Shown: in pieces, positions 6,619 through 13,704 of the stretch
How positions within the stretch are numbered: the stretch's first letter is position 1
Layout of the letters: every line of letters starts with the position of its first letter
Source of the DNA: Chloroflexi bacterium 13_1_40CM_68_21
GTDB taxonomy: Bacteria; Chloroflexota; Limnocylindria; P2-11E
Assembly (NCBI GenBank): GCA_001917735.1
Contig: MNEO01000070.1
Location: 1 to 20,556 of the forward strand
DNA length: 20,556 nucleotides
Reading direction: 5' to 3'
The notes under the pieces: generated by a model
Told to the model about the DNA's origin: nothing
What the model saw: the letters and a program-made list of their open reading frames with translations, nothing else
Database searches by the model: none
Position numbers and translations under genes: made by a program

Positions 6619-8726
6619 GCCGTGGCGGCCGTGGGCGCGCGAGCCACGCGTCCCTTGCCCCCCACGACCCTGTCGCCGCGCGGGCCGCGCCGGACCCGGA
6701 AGGTCGCGCGGGAGTCGAAGATTTGCATGTCGCGCACGTCGATCCGCTCCAGCCAGGGTGGAAGCGCCGGATCGAGCAGGAGCTGCTGCGTCGCGAGGTC
6801 CGGTTGCATCCCGAGGAGCGCGCGCAGGCAGAGGAAGACCATCCCGGCGGACCACGCCTGCGGGATGCATGAGACGAGGTAATCCGCGGGCCGCGCCGAG
6901 AAGCGGAGGTCGCGCTGGAATCCGCACCAGAGCTCCGGCAACCGGTTGTTGGGAAAGCGCCGACCAGCCTCGATGAGCGCGGCCACGATCTCGTTGGCCT
7001 CCTCGCGCAGGCCATAGCGGGCGAAGCCCTGCGCGATCAGCGAATTGTCGTGCGGCCACACCGAGCCGTTGTGGTAGCTCATCGGGTTGTAGGTCGGGTA
7101 CTTGCTCGAGAGCGTGCGAATCCCCCAGCCCGTGTACATGTCTGGCGCCATGAGCCGCCGCGCGAGGCGTGCCGCGCGCTCAGGCGAAGTGATGCCGCAC
7201 CAGAGCGCATGTCCGGCGTTGCTCGTGACCGCGGGGACCTGTCTCTTGTTCCCGTCGAGCGCCTGCGCGTAGCACGACTCGGCCTCCATCCAGAAGTCGC
7301 GCTCGAAGCGCTCTTGAAGCTCGCGTGCCTCGGCCCGCAGGCGATCGGCGCGCGCGTGGTCGCCGTCGACCGCGTAGAGATCGGCGATCCCGGCTTTGGC
7401 GGCATAGACGTACGCCTGCACCTCGACGAGTGCCGCGGGCAGCTTGGACCACTTGCCGTCCGGATCGGAGAGCGAGTTCGCCGAATCCTTCCAACCCTGG
7501 CTGCGCAGATCGCTCCCGCGCATCCCGTACTCGACGTACCCATCCTTGTCCGGGTCGCCGTACGTGTCGCACCAGGTGAGCGCGCGCTCGGCGGCGGGAA
7601 GCAGCTCCCGCCAGATCGTGCGATCGCCGGTCCACTTCACCGTCTCCGCGAAGACGAGCGCGAAGAGCGGCGTCGCATCGATCGAGCCGTAATACGGCCG
7701 ATGCGGTATCTCGCCGAGCCGCGCGAGCTCTCCGCGCCGCAGCTCGTGGAAGATCTTGCCCGGCTCTTCCTCGGTGTAGTCGTCGACCTTTTGTCCCTGG
7801 TGGCTCGCGAGCAAACGCAGCGTTCCGCGTGCGACATCCGGGTTCCAACCGAGGGTCTGGTACGCCGAGATCAACCCGTCGCGGCCGAACGGCACCGCGT
7901 ACCAGGGGATGCCCGCGGTGGGAAACGGTCCGCTCGGGTGGAACTCCAGGAGCGCGCGCAGATCGAGCGCGCTGCGCGTGATCAGCCCTTCGTCGAGGGT
8001 CTCGGAGCTCGTGCTGTAACGGGAGCAGGTACGTAGGAACCGCCGGTACCGCGCGTTCAGGGCGTCGATGGCATCGTCGAAACGATCGGGCGACGGAGCC
8101 GCCCCGGCGCCGTCTTCGCGCGGGATGACCGCGAGCTCGAGCTGCAGAAACTGCTGCGGGCCGAGCGTGCGCGTGACCCTGAAGACATTGCCCAGGGTGG
8201 CGTCCGGCGCGGGGCGCAGCGTGATCTCCGTCGTCCGGCGTACACCGTCGCGCCCGACTCGCTCGAAGATGAGGCCGCCCTCGTGGGGCCCCCGCGTGGA
8301 CGCAAGCGGCTCCGTGCTCAGGTGGTCGCGGTACGCGCGTACCGCGAACATGTCGCGGAACGCCGCTTCGAACTCGAGCTCGACCGTGATATCGACGGGA
8401 TGCGCGTTCGCGTTCAGCACGCCGACGCGCTCGCGCAGGCCATCCGCGAGGAAGCGCGTGCGTCGGATCGAGAGCGTCTCGGCGGCGTGTCGCGCCGCGC
8501 CCAGGGTCGCGCCTTCGGAATGCATGAGCTGGAAGGTCGCCACGTAGTTCTGCTCGGTGTTCGCCGAAAGCAGGATCGGCCGCGTGCCGTTCACGCGGAG
8601 CCCGTAGCCCGAGAGGTACTGCGTGTCGTGGTAATAGAGGCCGAGGGGGCTCGACGCGCCCAGGGGCAGTCCGCCATCGTCCTCGGTGACGAGGACGAGC
8701 GCGTCCTCTTTCAGGGAGACGGTCAG
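6615..8726 (-). CDS. GDE-type glycoside hydrolase (amylo-alpha-1,6-glucosidase / MGH1-like) with apparent CTG start
   Basis: 703 residues if read from CTG 8726. The N-terminal beta domain (about 1-235) matches the glycogen-debranching N-terminal type, for example DGGLPLGASSPLGLYYHDTQ (17-36). The C-terminal (alpha/alpha)6 domain (about 245-655) has PWYAVPFGRDGLISAYQTL (274-292), GWKDSANS (411-418), SYHNGSVWPHDNSLIAQG (550-567) and LPELWCGF (596-603), all typical of GDE_C/MGH1-like hydrolases. Automatic annotation usually says glycogen debranching, but relatives include mannosylglycerate and glucosylglycerate hydrolases, which would fit the neighbours. No ATG, GTG or TTG lies in frame near the start. 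The CTG overlaps the preceding stop as CTGA and has GGAG (8738-8735) 8 bases upstream. The next in-frame ATG is Met68, inside the conserved N-terminal domain. The stop overlaps GT4 as ATGA. Confidence 0.87.
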   Translation of the reverse strand: MTVSLKEDALVLVTEDDGGLPLGASSPLGLYYHDTQYLSGYGLRVNGTRPILLSANTEQNYVATFQLMHSEGATLGAARHAAETLSIRRTRFLADGLRERVGVLNANAHPVDITVELEFEAAFRDMFAVRAYRDHLSTEPLASTRGPHEGGLIFERVGRDGVRRTTEITLRPAPDATLGNVFRVTRTLGPQQFLQLELAVIPREDGAGAAPSPDRFDDAIDALNARYRRFLRTCSRYSTSSETLDEGLITRSALDLRALLEFHPSGPFPTAGIPWYAVPFGRDGLISAYQTLGWNPDVARGTLRLLASHQGQKVDDYTEEEPGKIFHELRRGELARLGEIPHRPYYGSIDATPLFALVFAETVKWTGDRTIWRELLPAAERALTWCDTYGDPDKDGYVEYGMRGSDLRSQGWKDSANSLSDPDGKWSKLPAALVEVQAYVYAAKAGIADLYAVDGDHARADRLRAEARELQERFERDFWMEAESCYAQALDGNKRQVPAVTSNAGHALWCGITSPERAARLARRLMAPDMYTGWGIRTLSSKYPTYNPMSYHNGSVWPHDNSLIAQGFARYGLREEANEIVAALIEAGRRFPNNRLPELWCGFQRDLRFSARPADYLVSCIPQAWSAGMVFLCLRALLGMQPDLATQQLLLDPALPPWLERIDVRDMQIFDSRATFRVRRGPRGDRVVGGKGRVARAPTAATA

Positions 8727-9940
8727 GCCCAGCGCTCCAGGAGGTACGGCTTCGCGCGCTCGAAAGCGAGGGCCTGCTGCTCGACGACCCGTTCCGCGCC
8801 CGCCTGGTCGAGCCCCTTCACCTCGTCGATCAACGCGGCCACCCGGGCGAAATACAGCGGGAGGAGCGCCCGCGCCAGGGTCTCGGTGTCTTCGCGCCGT
8901 TTCGCCGCGCCGAGGATGTCGTACACCGCGCGCGCCCACAGGTCGCCGCTGATCCCGCGCGTGTCGCCGGTGTCAGCTGCCTGCCGCGCCACGTCTTGCG
9001 CTCGCTGCGAGAGGAGGCCGCCCCAGGCGGTGGCCTGCTCGTTGGCGCCCGCGCGGAATTTTTCGACCAGGATCGGAACGCTCGCGTTCACCGGCTCGGG
9101 CTCGACCGGCCGCACCTCGCCGATGACGGGAATGTCGTTCGATCCGGTGACGCCCTTCCAGACGCCTTCGTTGCGGCGCGCGAGCGAGAACAACGTGCCG
9201 ACGACCTGCGTGAACATCGGACCAAGGTCCGCGCCCGGGTCCTTGGGGTCGTGGATCTTCGCGCCGAGGAAGGCCTGGGCGATCCGAACGCCGCGCGTGA
9301 GTGCCGTCGTGGTCATGAAGATGTCGATCCCGAACTTCGCGACGTCGGTCTCCCACACCGGCTCGGCGATCCACCCGTGCGCGAGCTCCGCGGCGAACCC
9401 GAACTCGCCGCCGATCGGCTGCCGCACGCGCGCGCCGTACAGGGCCCGGGTGAGCGGGTAGGCGATCGTGTTCGTGATCGTGCCGTCGTGCTTGTGGCGG
9501 GCGTAGAGCGGTGTCACGTAACCAGCTTCGCCGCGGACCACCGGGCCGAGCAGTCGCGCGATCCACTCCGGAGTGATGCTTCGGAGGTCGCTGTCAACGA
9601 CCGCGCACGCCTTCGCGTTCAGCAACGACACGGCTTCGAAGATCGCGCGAAAGGCCGAGCCTTTGCCCGAGCGACCCTGGTAGCGGCCCGCGATGGCCGG
9701 CACGCCGTCGGCGGACGTGCGCACCCGTTCGGGGGTGCCGTCCTCCGACCCGCCGTCGGCGTTGACGATGACCGCTCGCGCGTCAGGGAAGTGCGCGCGC
9801 AGCCCCTCCGCCGCCGCCTGCGTCACGTGGCCAATCGTTGCCGCGTTGCGGAAGCTCGGGATGCCGACCACGAGATCGGCGCTCCGCTGTAGGCGCAGCG
9901 CCTCGCGCATGTCAGGGTCGAGCGCCGAGGAGAGAGTCAC
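8723..9940 (-). CDS. GT-A glycosyltransferase resembling mannosylglycerate/glucosylglycerate synthases
   Basis: 405 residues, first gene of the minus-strand operon. The order of motifs matches MGS-type (GT78-like) retaining enzymes: VGIPSFRNAATI (25-36), GRSGKGSAF (89-97), the metal-binding DSD (116-118), RQPIGGEFGF (173-182), FGID (203-206) and, about 25 residues later, AKIHD (227-231), whose His matches the metal ligand of Rhodothermus MGS. Such enzymes join a GDP-mannose or NDP-glucose sugar directly to D-glycerate in one step. The last 120 residues are helical. Specificity for mannose or glucose, and for glycerate, is inferred and not proven. The start is GTG 9940. An ATG at 9910 (Met11) is also possible and would widen the divergent promoter gap. 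The stop overlaps the hydrolase as CTGA. Confidence 0.82.
   Translation of the reverse strand: MTLSSALDPDMREALRLQRSADLVVGIPSFRNAATIGHVTQAAAEGLRAHFPDARAVIVNADGGSEDGTPERVRTSADGVPAIAGRYQGRSGKGSAFRAIFEAVSLLNAKACAVVDSDLRSITPEWIARLLGPVVRGEAGYVTPLYARHKHDGTITNTIAYPLTRALYGARVRQPIGGEFGFAAELAHGWIAEPVWETDVAKFGIDIFMTTTALTRGVRIAQAFLGAKIHDPKDPGADLGPMFTQVVGTLFSLARRNEGVWKGVTGSNDIPVIGEVRPVEPEPVNASVPILVEKFRAGANEQATAWGGLLSQRAQDVARQAADTGDTRGISGDLWARAVYDILGAAKRREDTETLARALLPLYFARVAALIDEVKGLDQAGAERVVEQQALAFERAKPYLLERWA
8735..8738 (-). promoter_or_regulatory. Shine-Dalgarno GGAG that supports the CTG start at 8726
   Basis: GGAG on the minus strand ends 8 bases before CTG 8726, which is ideal spacing. It lies inside the last codons of the upstream glycosyltransferase gene. 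Together with the CTGA overlap it is the main local evidence that the hydrolase starts at CTG. Confidence 0.5.
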
Positions 9941-9949
9941 GGGTGTCTC

Positions 9950-9955
9950 TACGAT
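9950..9955 (+). promoter_or_regulatory. Candidate -10 element (TACGAT) for dedA and the PAP2-GH38 gene
   Basis: TACGAT ends 8 bases before the GTG at 9964, so transcription would begin at about 9962 and the mRNA would be practically leaderless. No Shine-Dalgarno sequence precedes the GTG. No convincing -35 box is seen. The element overlaps the opposite-strand hexamer 9951-9956, so both operons would have to fire from the same 23-bp gap. Confidence 0.42.
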
Positions 9956-9956
9956 A
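9951..9956 (-). promoter_or_regulatory. Candidate -10 element (TATCGT) for the minus-strand operon
   Basis: Read on the minus strand, TATCGT ends 10 bases before the GTG at 9940. This predicts an mRNA with a 5' leader of only a few bases. No good -35 box is seen; TCGAGG with an 18-base spacer is the best available (3 of 6 matches). The hexamer shares five bases with the plus-strand element at 9950-9955. Confidence 0.42.
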
Positions 9957-9963
9957 CCGACGA

Positions 9964-10599
9964 GTGATCGACGCCCTCGACCAATTCGTCCTTCCCTTCA
10001 TCGATTCTCTGTACGGAGCGTTCGGCTATCTCGGAGTCGTGATAGCCATGAGCATCGAGAGTGCCGCCATCCCGATCCCCTCGGAGCTCATCCTGCCCTT
10101 CGCCGGCTGGAGCGTGTCGCGGGGGGTCATCGAGCCGCTGACCGGTTCGCAATGGACCTACTGGGGCGCGGTCCTCGCGGGTGTCATCGGCAACACCGCC
10201 GGCTCCCTCGTCAGCTACGCGGTCGGGGCGCTCGGCGGTCGTCCGCTCCTCGAGCGCTACGGGCGATATGTCCTCATCAGCGCGCACGATCTCGAGACCG
10301 CGGATCGGTGGTTTCAACGTTGGGGCGACCTCACGGTGCTCTTCTCGCGCATGCTACCCATCGTTCGCACGTTCATTTCGGTACCGGCCGGCGTTGCGCG
10401 GATGCCGCTTTGGCGCTTCACGCTCTTCTCGATCGTCGGCGCGGTGCCCTGGGTGATGCTCCTGGTCTGGGCGGGGATGCTCCTCGGCGATAACTGGCAG
10501 GACCTCAAGCATCAGCTGCGCGGCCTCGACTACGTCGTCGCCGGGGTGATCGTCGTGGGGATCGCGCTCTTCATCTGGCGTCACGTTCGCACGCGTTGA
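9964..10599 (+). CDS. DedA-family membrane protein
   Basis: 211 residues, integral membrane protein with several hydrophobic segments. Family signatures are present: ESAAIPIPSELILPFAG near the start (the E-x-x-x-P-x-P-x-E re-entrant loop) and FSRMLPIVRTFISVPAGVARM (the second loop with conserved Arg and AG; given here as F-S-R-M-L-P-x2-R-x7-AG). DedA proteins are needed for envelope integrity, and some are undecaprenyl-phosphate translocases; that role would fit the coupled PAP2 domain, which dephosphorylates such lipids. The GTG at 9964 is chosen because it is the first plausible start after the divergent -10 element and leaves the N-terminal helix intact. The stop overlaps the next gene as TTGA. 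The substrate is not determined by sequence. Confidence 0.9.
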   Translation: MIDALDQFVLPFIDSLYGAFGYLGVVIAMSIESAAIPIPSELILPFAGWSVSRGVIEPLTGSQWTYWGAVLAGVIGNTAGSLVSYAVGALGGRPLLERYGRYVLISAHDLETADRWFQRWGDLTVLFSRMLPIVRTFISVPAGVARMPLWRFTLFSIVGAVPWVMLLVWAGMLLGDNWQDLKHQLRGLDYVVAGVIVVGIALFIWRHVRTR

Positions 10600-13500
10600 A
10601 CGACATCCTCGGTGCGCTCGGCGCATTCGACACGCAGCTCTACCTCGCGCTGGCGGCGCAGCGGAACGTCGTCACGTCGGTCATCGCGGTCTCGCTCACC
10701 TATCTGAACTGGAACGGCTTCTTCTGGTGGATCCTCGCGTTCCTCCTGCTTCGCTCGCGTGGTCTCACGCGGCGCGGCATCACGGCCACGGCGACGGCGG
10801 TCATCGGCCTCGTCGATGCATGGGCTTTTGCGGAGATCCTGAAGCTCGTCGTTCGGCGGCCGCGACCCTTCGACGCGATCCCGAACGCGCCGGGGGGCCT
10901 TCCCGCGCCGGAGACGGTGGTTGCCCATCCCTCTTCGTTCTCGTTCCCGTCCGGCGACGCGGCCCTCGCCATGGGTGCGGCGGTGGCCTTCGCCTACGTC
11001 ACGCCGCGCTTCCGCGTGCCGATCCTTCTACTAGGCGTGGCCGCTTCCCTCGCCCGCCTCGTGGTCGGCGTCCATTACCCGTTCGATGTTCTCGGCGGGA
11101 TGACCATCGGGATCGTCTCGGGACTCGCTGCGCCGAGGGCGATCGCCCTCCTCCGGCGCCGCCTCCGCTGGCGCGCGTTCGTCATCCCGCATACACATTG
11201 GGATCGCGAGTGGTACGAGCGGTTCGAGGGCTATCGCGCGCGACTCGTCCCGATGGTCTCGCGGCTGCTCGACATCCTGGAGCGAGACACCGAGTTTCGC
11301 TCGTTCACGTTCGACGGACAGACCATCGCGATCCAGGACTACCTCGAGAAAAGACCCGCGGACCGGCCGCGCGTCGAAGCGCTCGTGAAGGGGGAGCGTC
11401 TTCTCATCGGCCCGTGGCACGTCCTCGCGGACCTTCTCCTGGTCTCGGGGGAATCGATCCTGCGCAACCTTCAAGAGGGACTGCGCAGCGCCGGAGAGCT
11501 CGGGCGCGCCGCGCGAGTGGCCTACGTCGCCGACCCGTTCGGCCATCCCGCCCAGCTCCCGCAGGTCCTCCGCGGGTTCGGATACGACACCTACGTCTTC
11601 GCGCGGGGCATGGGCGACGAGGGCGAGTCCGTCGGGAGCGAGTTCTGGTGGGAGGCACCCTCCGGCGACCGGGTGCGGGCGGCCCATCTCGTCGACCACT
11701 ACTCCAATGCACTGGCTCTTGTTGGTCCGGCGGACGAGGCGCCGGCGTCGCTGCGCCGGCGCGTCGCCGCCCAGACGGCTCGGATCCTCGACCGTCTGAC
11801 CCCATACGCGAACGGCGACGCGCTCCTCCTGATGGTGGGCGACGATCATGTCGACGCGTACCCCCGACTGCCGGAGGCCGTCCGCGCGATGCGGGAAGTC
11901 TTCCCGAACGTCGACTTCCGGATAGCGAGCCTCGAAGAGTACGCGACCGCGATGCCTCCGCTCCAGCACGCGGTGAGCGGCGAGATCGCGAGCGGCCGCT
12001 ACCGCCCGATCCTGCGCGGCGTCAATTCAACGCGTGTGTGGATCAAACAGGAGAACGTCGCTTGTGAGCGCCTGCTCCTCGAGCGTTGCGAGCCGCTCGA
12101 TGCGCTCACCGGCGGCACCGCGCGCGACGAGCTCCGCGAGCTTTGGCGAATGCTCCTGCAGAACCATCCGCACGATTCCATCTGCGGATGTTCCATCGAC
12201 GCCGTTCACGAGATCGACATGGCGCCCAGGTTCGCGTACGTGCGTCAGCGCGGTGAGGCGCTTGCTGCCCGACTCGCGGCACGGCTTGCGGGCGTCGGGG
12301 ACGTACCCATGCTCTGGGATCCGCTTCCGTGGCCCCGTGAGGCGGTCATCGAGGTCGACGGACGGCCGACGCGTGTCCAGACCGGCGGGCTCGGCGTCGC
12401 TCCCGTGGTCCGCCCGGCCGGCGCTGACGTCCGCGTCGACGGTGATGGTGCGATCCTGAACGACCACCTTCGGGTCGAAGTCGAGCCAGACGGCAGCTTC
12501 GTCATCGTCGATCGCGAGATGGCCCGCAGGAGCGGCCGCATGAACGTGATCATTTCCGAGGGCGACCGAGGGGACGAATACACCTACTCGTACGCGGGGC
12601 CGACCATGGGCTCGCGGGGGATCGTCGGTAGCCGGAGCGCCACCGTCTCAGGCGATCGCGCGACGGTGACAGTCGATCTCGTTCTTCGACTCCCCGCCGG
12701 GCTACGCGACGACCGTCTCGCTCGGTCACCCGATCTCGTGGACTGCCCGGTGCGTGCGGCGATCTCGCTCGATGCGGACGAATACCGAGTCGATGTGTCC
12801 CTCACGGTCAGAAACCAGGCCCGCGACCACCGCCTGCGCGTGCTCTGCGAGACGGGGACGCGGGCGCTCACGCATCATGCCGGCGCGGCGTTCGCGACGA
12901 TCGAGCGGCTGAACCGGTTTCCCGTTCGCCGAGGATGGATCGAGCCCGCGAGCGCCGAGGCATGCCTTCACGACTTTGTGGCGGTGAAGGGCGGGACGAG
13001 CGGCCTCGCCGTCGGGGTCGACGGCCTTCGGGAGTATTCGGTCCTTCACGACGGCGGGACGATCGCCATTACGCTCCTTCGAGCCGTGGGCTTCCTCTCC
13101 CGCGGCGATCTGCCCGAGCGCCGCGGGCACGCGGGTCCGGAGCTGGCCACGCCGTCGGCGCAATGCATCGGGGAGCGGATATACCGCTACACGCTCGTGC
13201 CGCTGGATGAGGACCTTGACATCGACTCTGCCGCGGCAACGGTTCGTGAATGGCTGTCTCCGCCCTGGCTCGTCCGTGGCGACGGCGCCCCACGCACGCT
13301 CATGTCGCTCGCGGATCCGTACAACACGCCGGTCGTCTTGAGCGCGCTTCGCGCGGGTCCTGACGGAAAGCTGGTGATCCGTCTCGTGAATCCGCATCCC
13401 AAGGAAGCACGCGCGGAGGTTCGCTTCGCTCGGCCGATCCTCTCGTCGAGACCGTTGGACCTGCGCGAAGGCGAGACGAACCTCGGAAACACCGGGCTCG

Positions 13501-13601
13501 ACGTGATGCGAACCGCCGCACCCCTCGAGACCGAAGGCGACCTCGCCCGAGTCCAGCTCCAGCCGTTCGAGATCGGCACGTGGCTGGTGCAGCTGGGCTG
13601 A
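10596..13601 (+). CDS. PAP2 phosphatase - GH38 alpha-mannosidase fusion protein
   Basis: 1001 residues in one uninterrupted frame. Residues 1-190 are a six-helix PAP2 phosphatase with KLVVRRPRP (83-91, the KxxxxxxRP motif), FPSGDAAL (117-124, where the usual PSGH is PSGD) and ARLVVGVHYPFD (153-164, with catalytic Arg154, His160 and Asp164). After RRRLRWRAF comes a GH38 enzyme (about 193-1001): PHTHWDREWY (198-207, metal ligands His201 and Asp203), YVADPFGHPAQLPQVL (310-325, nucleophile Asp313), GDDH (415-418) and NHPHDSICGCSIDAVH (523-538, His526), then beta-sandwich domains. GH38 includes MngB-type mannosylglycerate hydrolases and lysosomal-like mannosidases. PAP2 topology puts both termini inside, so GH38 should be cytoplasmic and membrane-tethered. 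The TTG start overlaps the dedA stop as TTGA. Both domains are secure; the joint function is unknown. Confidence 0.88.
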   Translation: MNDILGALGAFDTQLYLALAAQRNVVTSVIAVSLTYLNWNGFFWWILAFLLLRSRGLTRRGITATATAVIGLVDAWAFAEILKLVVRRPRPFDAIPNAPGGLPAPETVVAHPSSFSFPSGDAALAMGAAVAFAYVTPRFRVPILLLGVAASLARLVVGVHYPFDVLGGMTIGIVSGLAAPRAIALLRRRLRWRAFVIPHTHWDREWYERFEGYRARLVPMVSRLLDILERDTEFRSFTFDGQTIAIQDYLEKRPADRPRVEALVKGERLLIGPWHVLADLLLVSGESILRNLQEGLRSAGELGRAARVAYVADPFGHPAQLPQVLRGFGYDTYVFARGMGDEGESVGSEFWWEAPSGDRVRAAHLVDHYSNALALVGPADEAPASLRRRVAAQTARILDRLTPYANGDALLLMVGDDHVDAYPRLPEAVRAMREVFPNVDFRIASLEEYATAMPPLQHAVSGEIASGRYRPILRGVNSTRVWIKQENVACERLLLERCEPLDALTGGTARDELRELWRMLLQNHPHDSICGCSIDAVHEIDMAPRFAYVRQRGEALAARLAARLAGVGDVPMLWDPLPWPREAVIEVDGRPTRVQTGGLGVAPVVRPAGADVRVDGDGAILNDHLRVEVEPDGSFVIVDREMARRSGRMNVIISEGDRGDEYTYSYAGPTMGSRGIVGSRSATVSGDRATVTVDLVLRLPAGLRDDRLARSPDLVDCPVRAAISLDADEYRVDVSLTVRNQARDHRLRVLCETGTRALTHHAGAAFATIERLNRFPVRRGWIEPASAEACLHDFVAVKGGTSGLAVGVDGLREYSVLHDGGTIAITLLRAVGFLSRGDLPERRGHAGPELATPSAQCIGERIYRYTLVPLDEDLDIDSAAATVREWLSPPWLVRGDGAPRTLMSLADPYNTPVVLSALRAGPDGKLVIRLVNPHPKEARAEVRFARPILSSRPLDLREGETNLGNTGLDVMRTAAPLETEGDLARVQLQPFEIGTWLVQLG

Positions 13602-13611
13602 GACAGGGCCA

Positions 13612-13668
13612 CGCACATTTGTGCGACAGCGTGCGCACGAATGTGCGACGTGTTCGCACGAATTGAGG
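13612..13668. promoter_or_regulatory. Three periodic CGCAC-N4-GTGCG operator-like elements
   Basis: Box 1 (13612-13625) is CGCAC-ATTT-GTGCG and box 2 (13634-13647) is CGCAC-GAAT-GTGCG, both perfect 5-4-5 inverted repeats. Box 3 (13655-13668) keeps the left arm CGCAC-GAAT but its right arm is degenerate. Box starts are 22 and 21 bp apart, about two helical turns, so they lie on one face of the DNA. The array sits in the 103-bp gap after the PAP2-GH38 gene and upstream of the secreted-protein gene. If transcription starts at 13705, box centres fall near -86, -64 and -43, a layout usual for activators. The binding protein is unknown. No T-run follows, so it is not a terminator. Confidence 0.62.
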
Positions 13669-13669
13669 A

Positions 13670-13698
13670 CAGACACGACGCGCGTGCTGGGGTACGGT
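13670..13698 (+). promoter_or_regulatory. Candidate promoter CAGACA-17-TACGGT, leaderless for the secreted-protein gene
   Basis: CAGACA (13670-13675; four of six matches to TTGACA) is separated by 17 bases from TACGGT (13693-13698). The -10 element ends 6 bases before the GTG at 13705, which predicts a start site on the first base of that codon. No Shine-Dalgarno sequence is present. It follows directly after the operator-like array. Confidence 0.45.
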
Positions 13699-13704
13699 CC
13701 GCGC

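Noticed and set aside
8727..8939. ATG at 8939 as start of the glycoside hydrolase
   Set aside because: It would overlap the upstream glycosyltransferase by more than 200 bases and adds Arg/Gly-rich sequence unlike the family. CTG 8726 with GGAG and a CTGA overlap fits better.
13612..13668. Reading the CGCAC/GTGCG repeats as a terminator or a CRISPR array
   Set aside because: The stems are only 5 bp with 4-base loops and no T-run follows, so it is not a terminator. Three units of 21-22 bp without unique spacers do not make a CRISPR array.
13612..13668. Canonical LexA (SOS) boxes
   Set aside because: The arms are CGCAC/GTGCG and not CGAAC/GTTCG, and no SOS gene follows; only the 5-4-5 geometry is shared.
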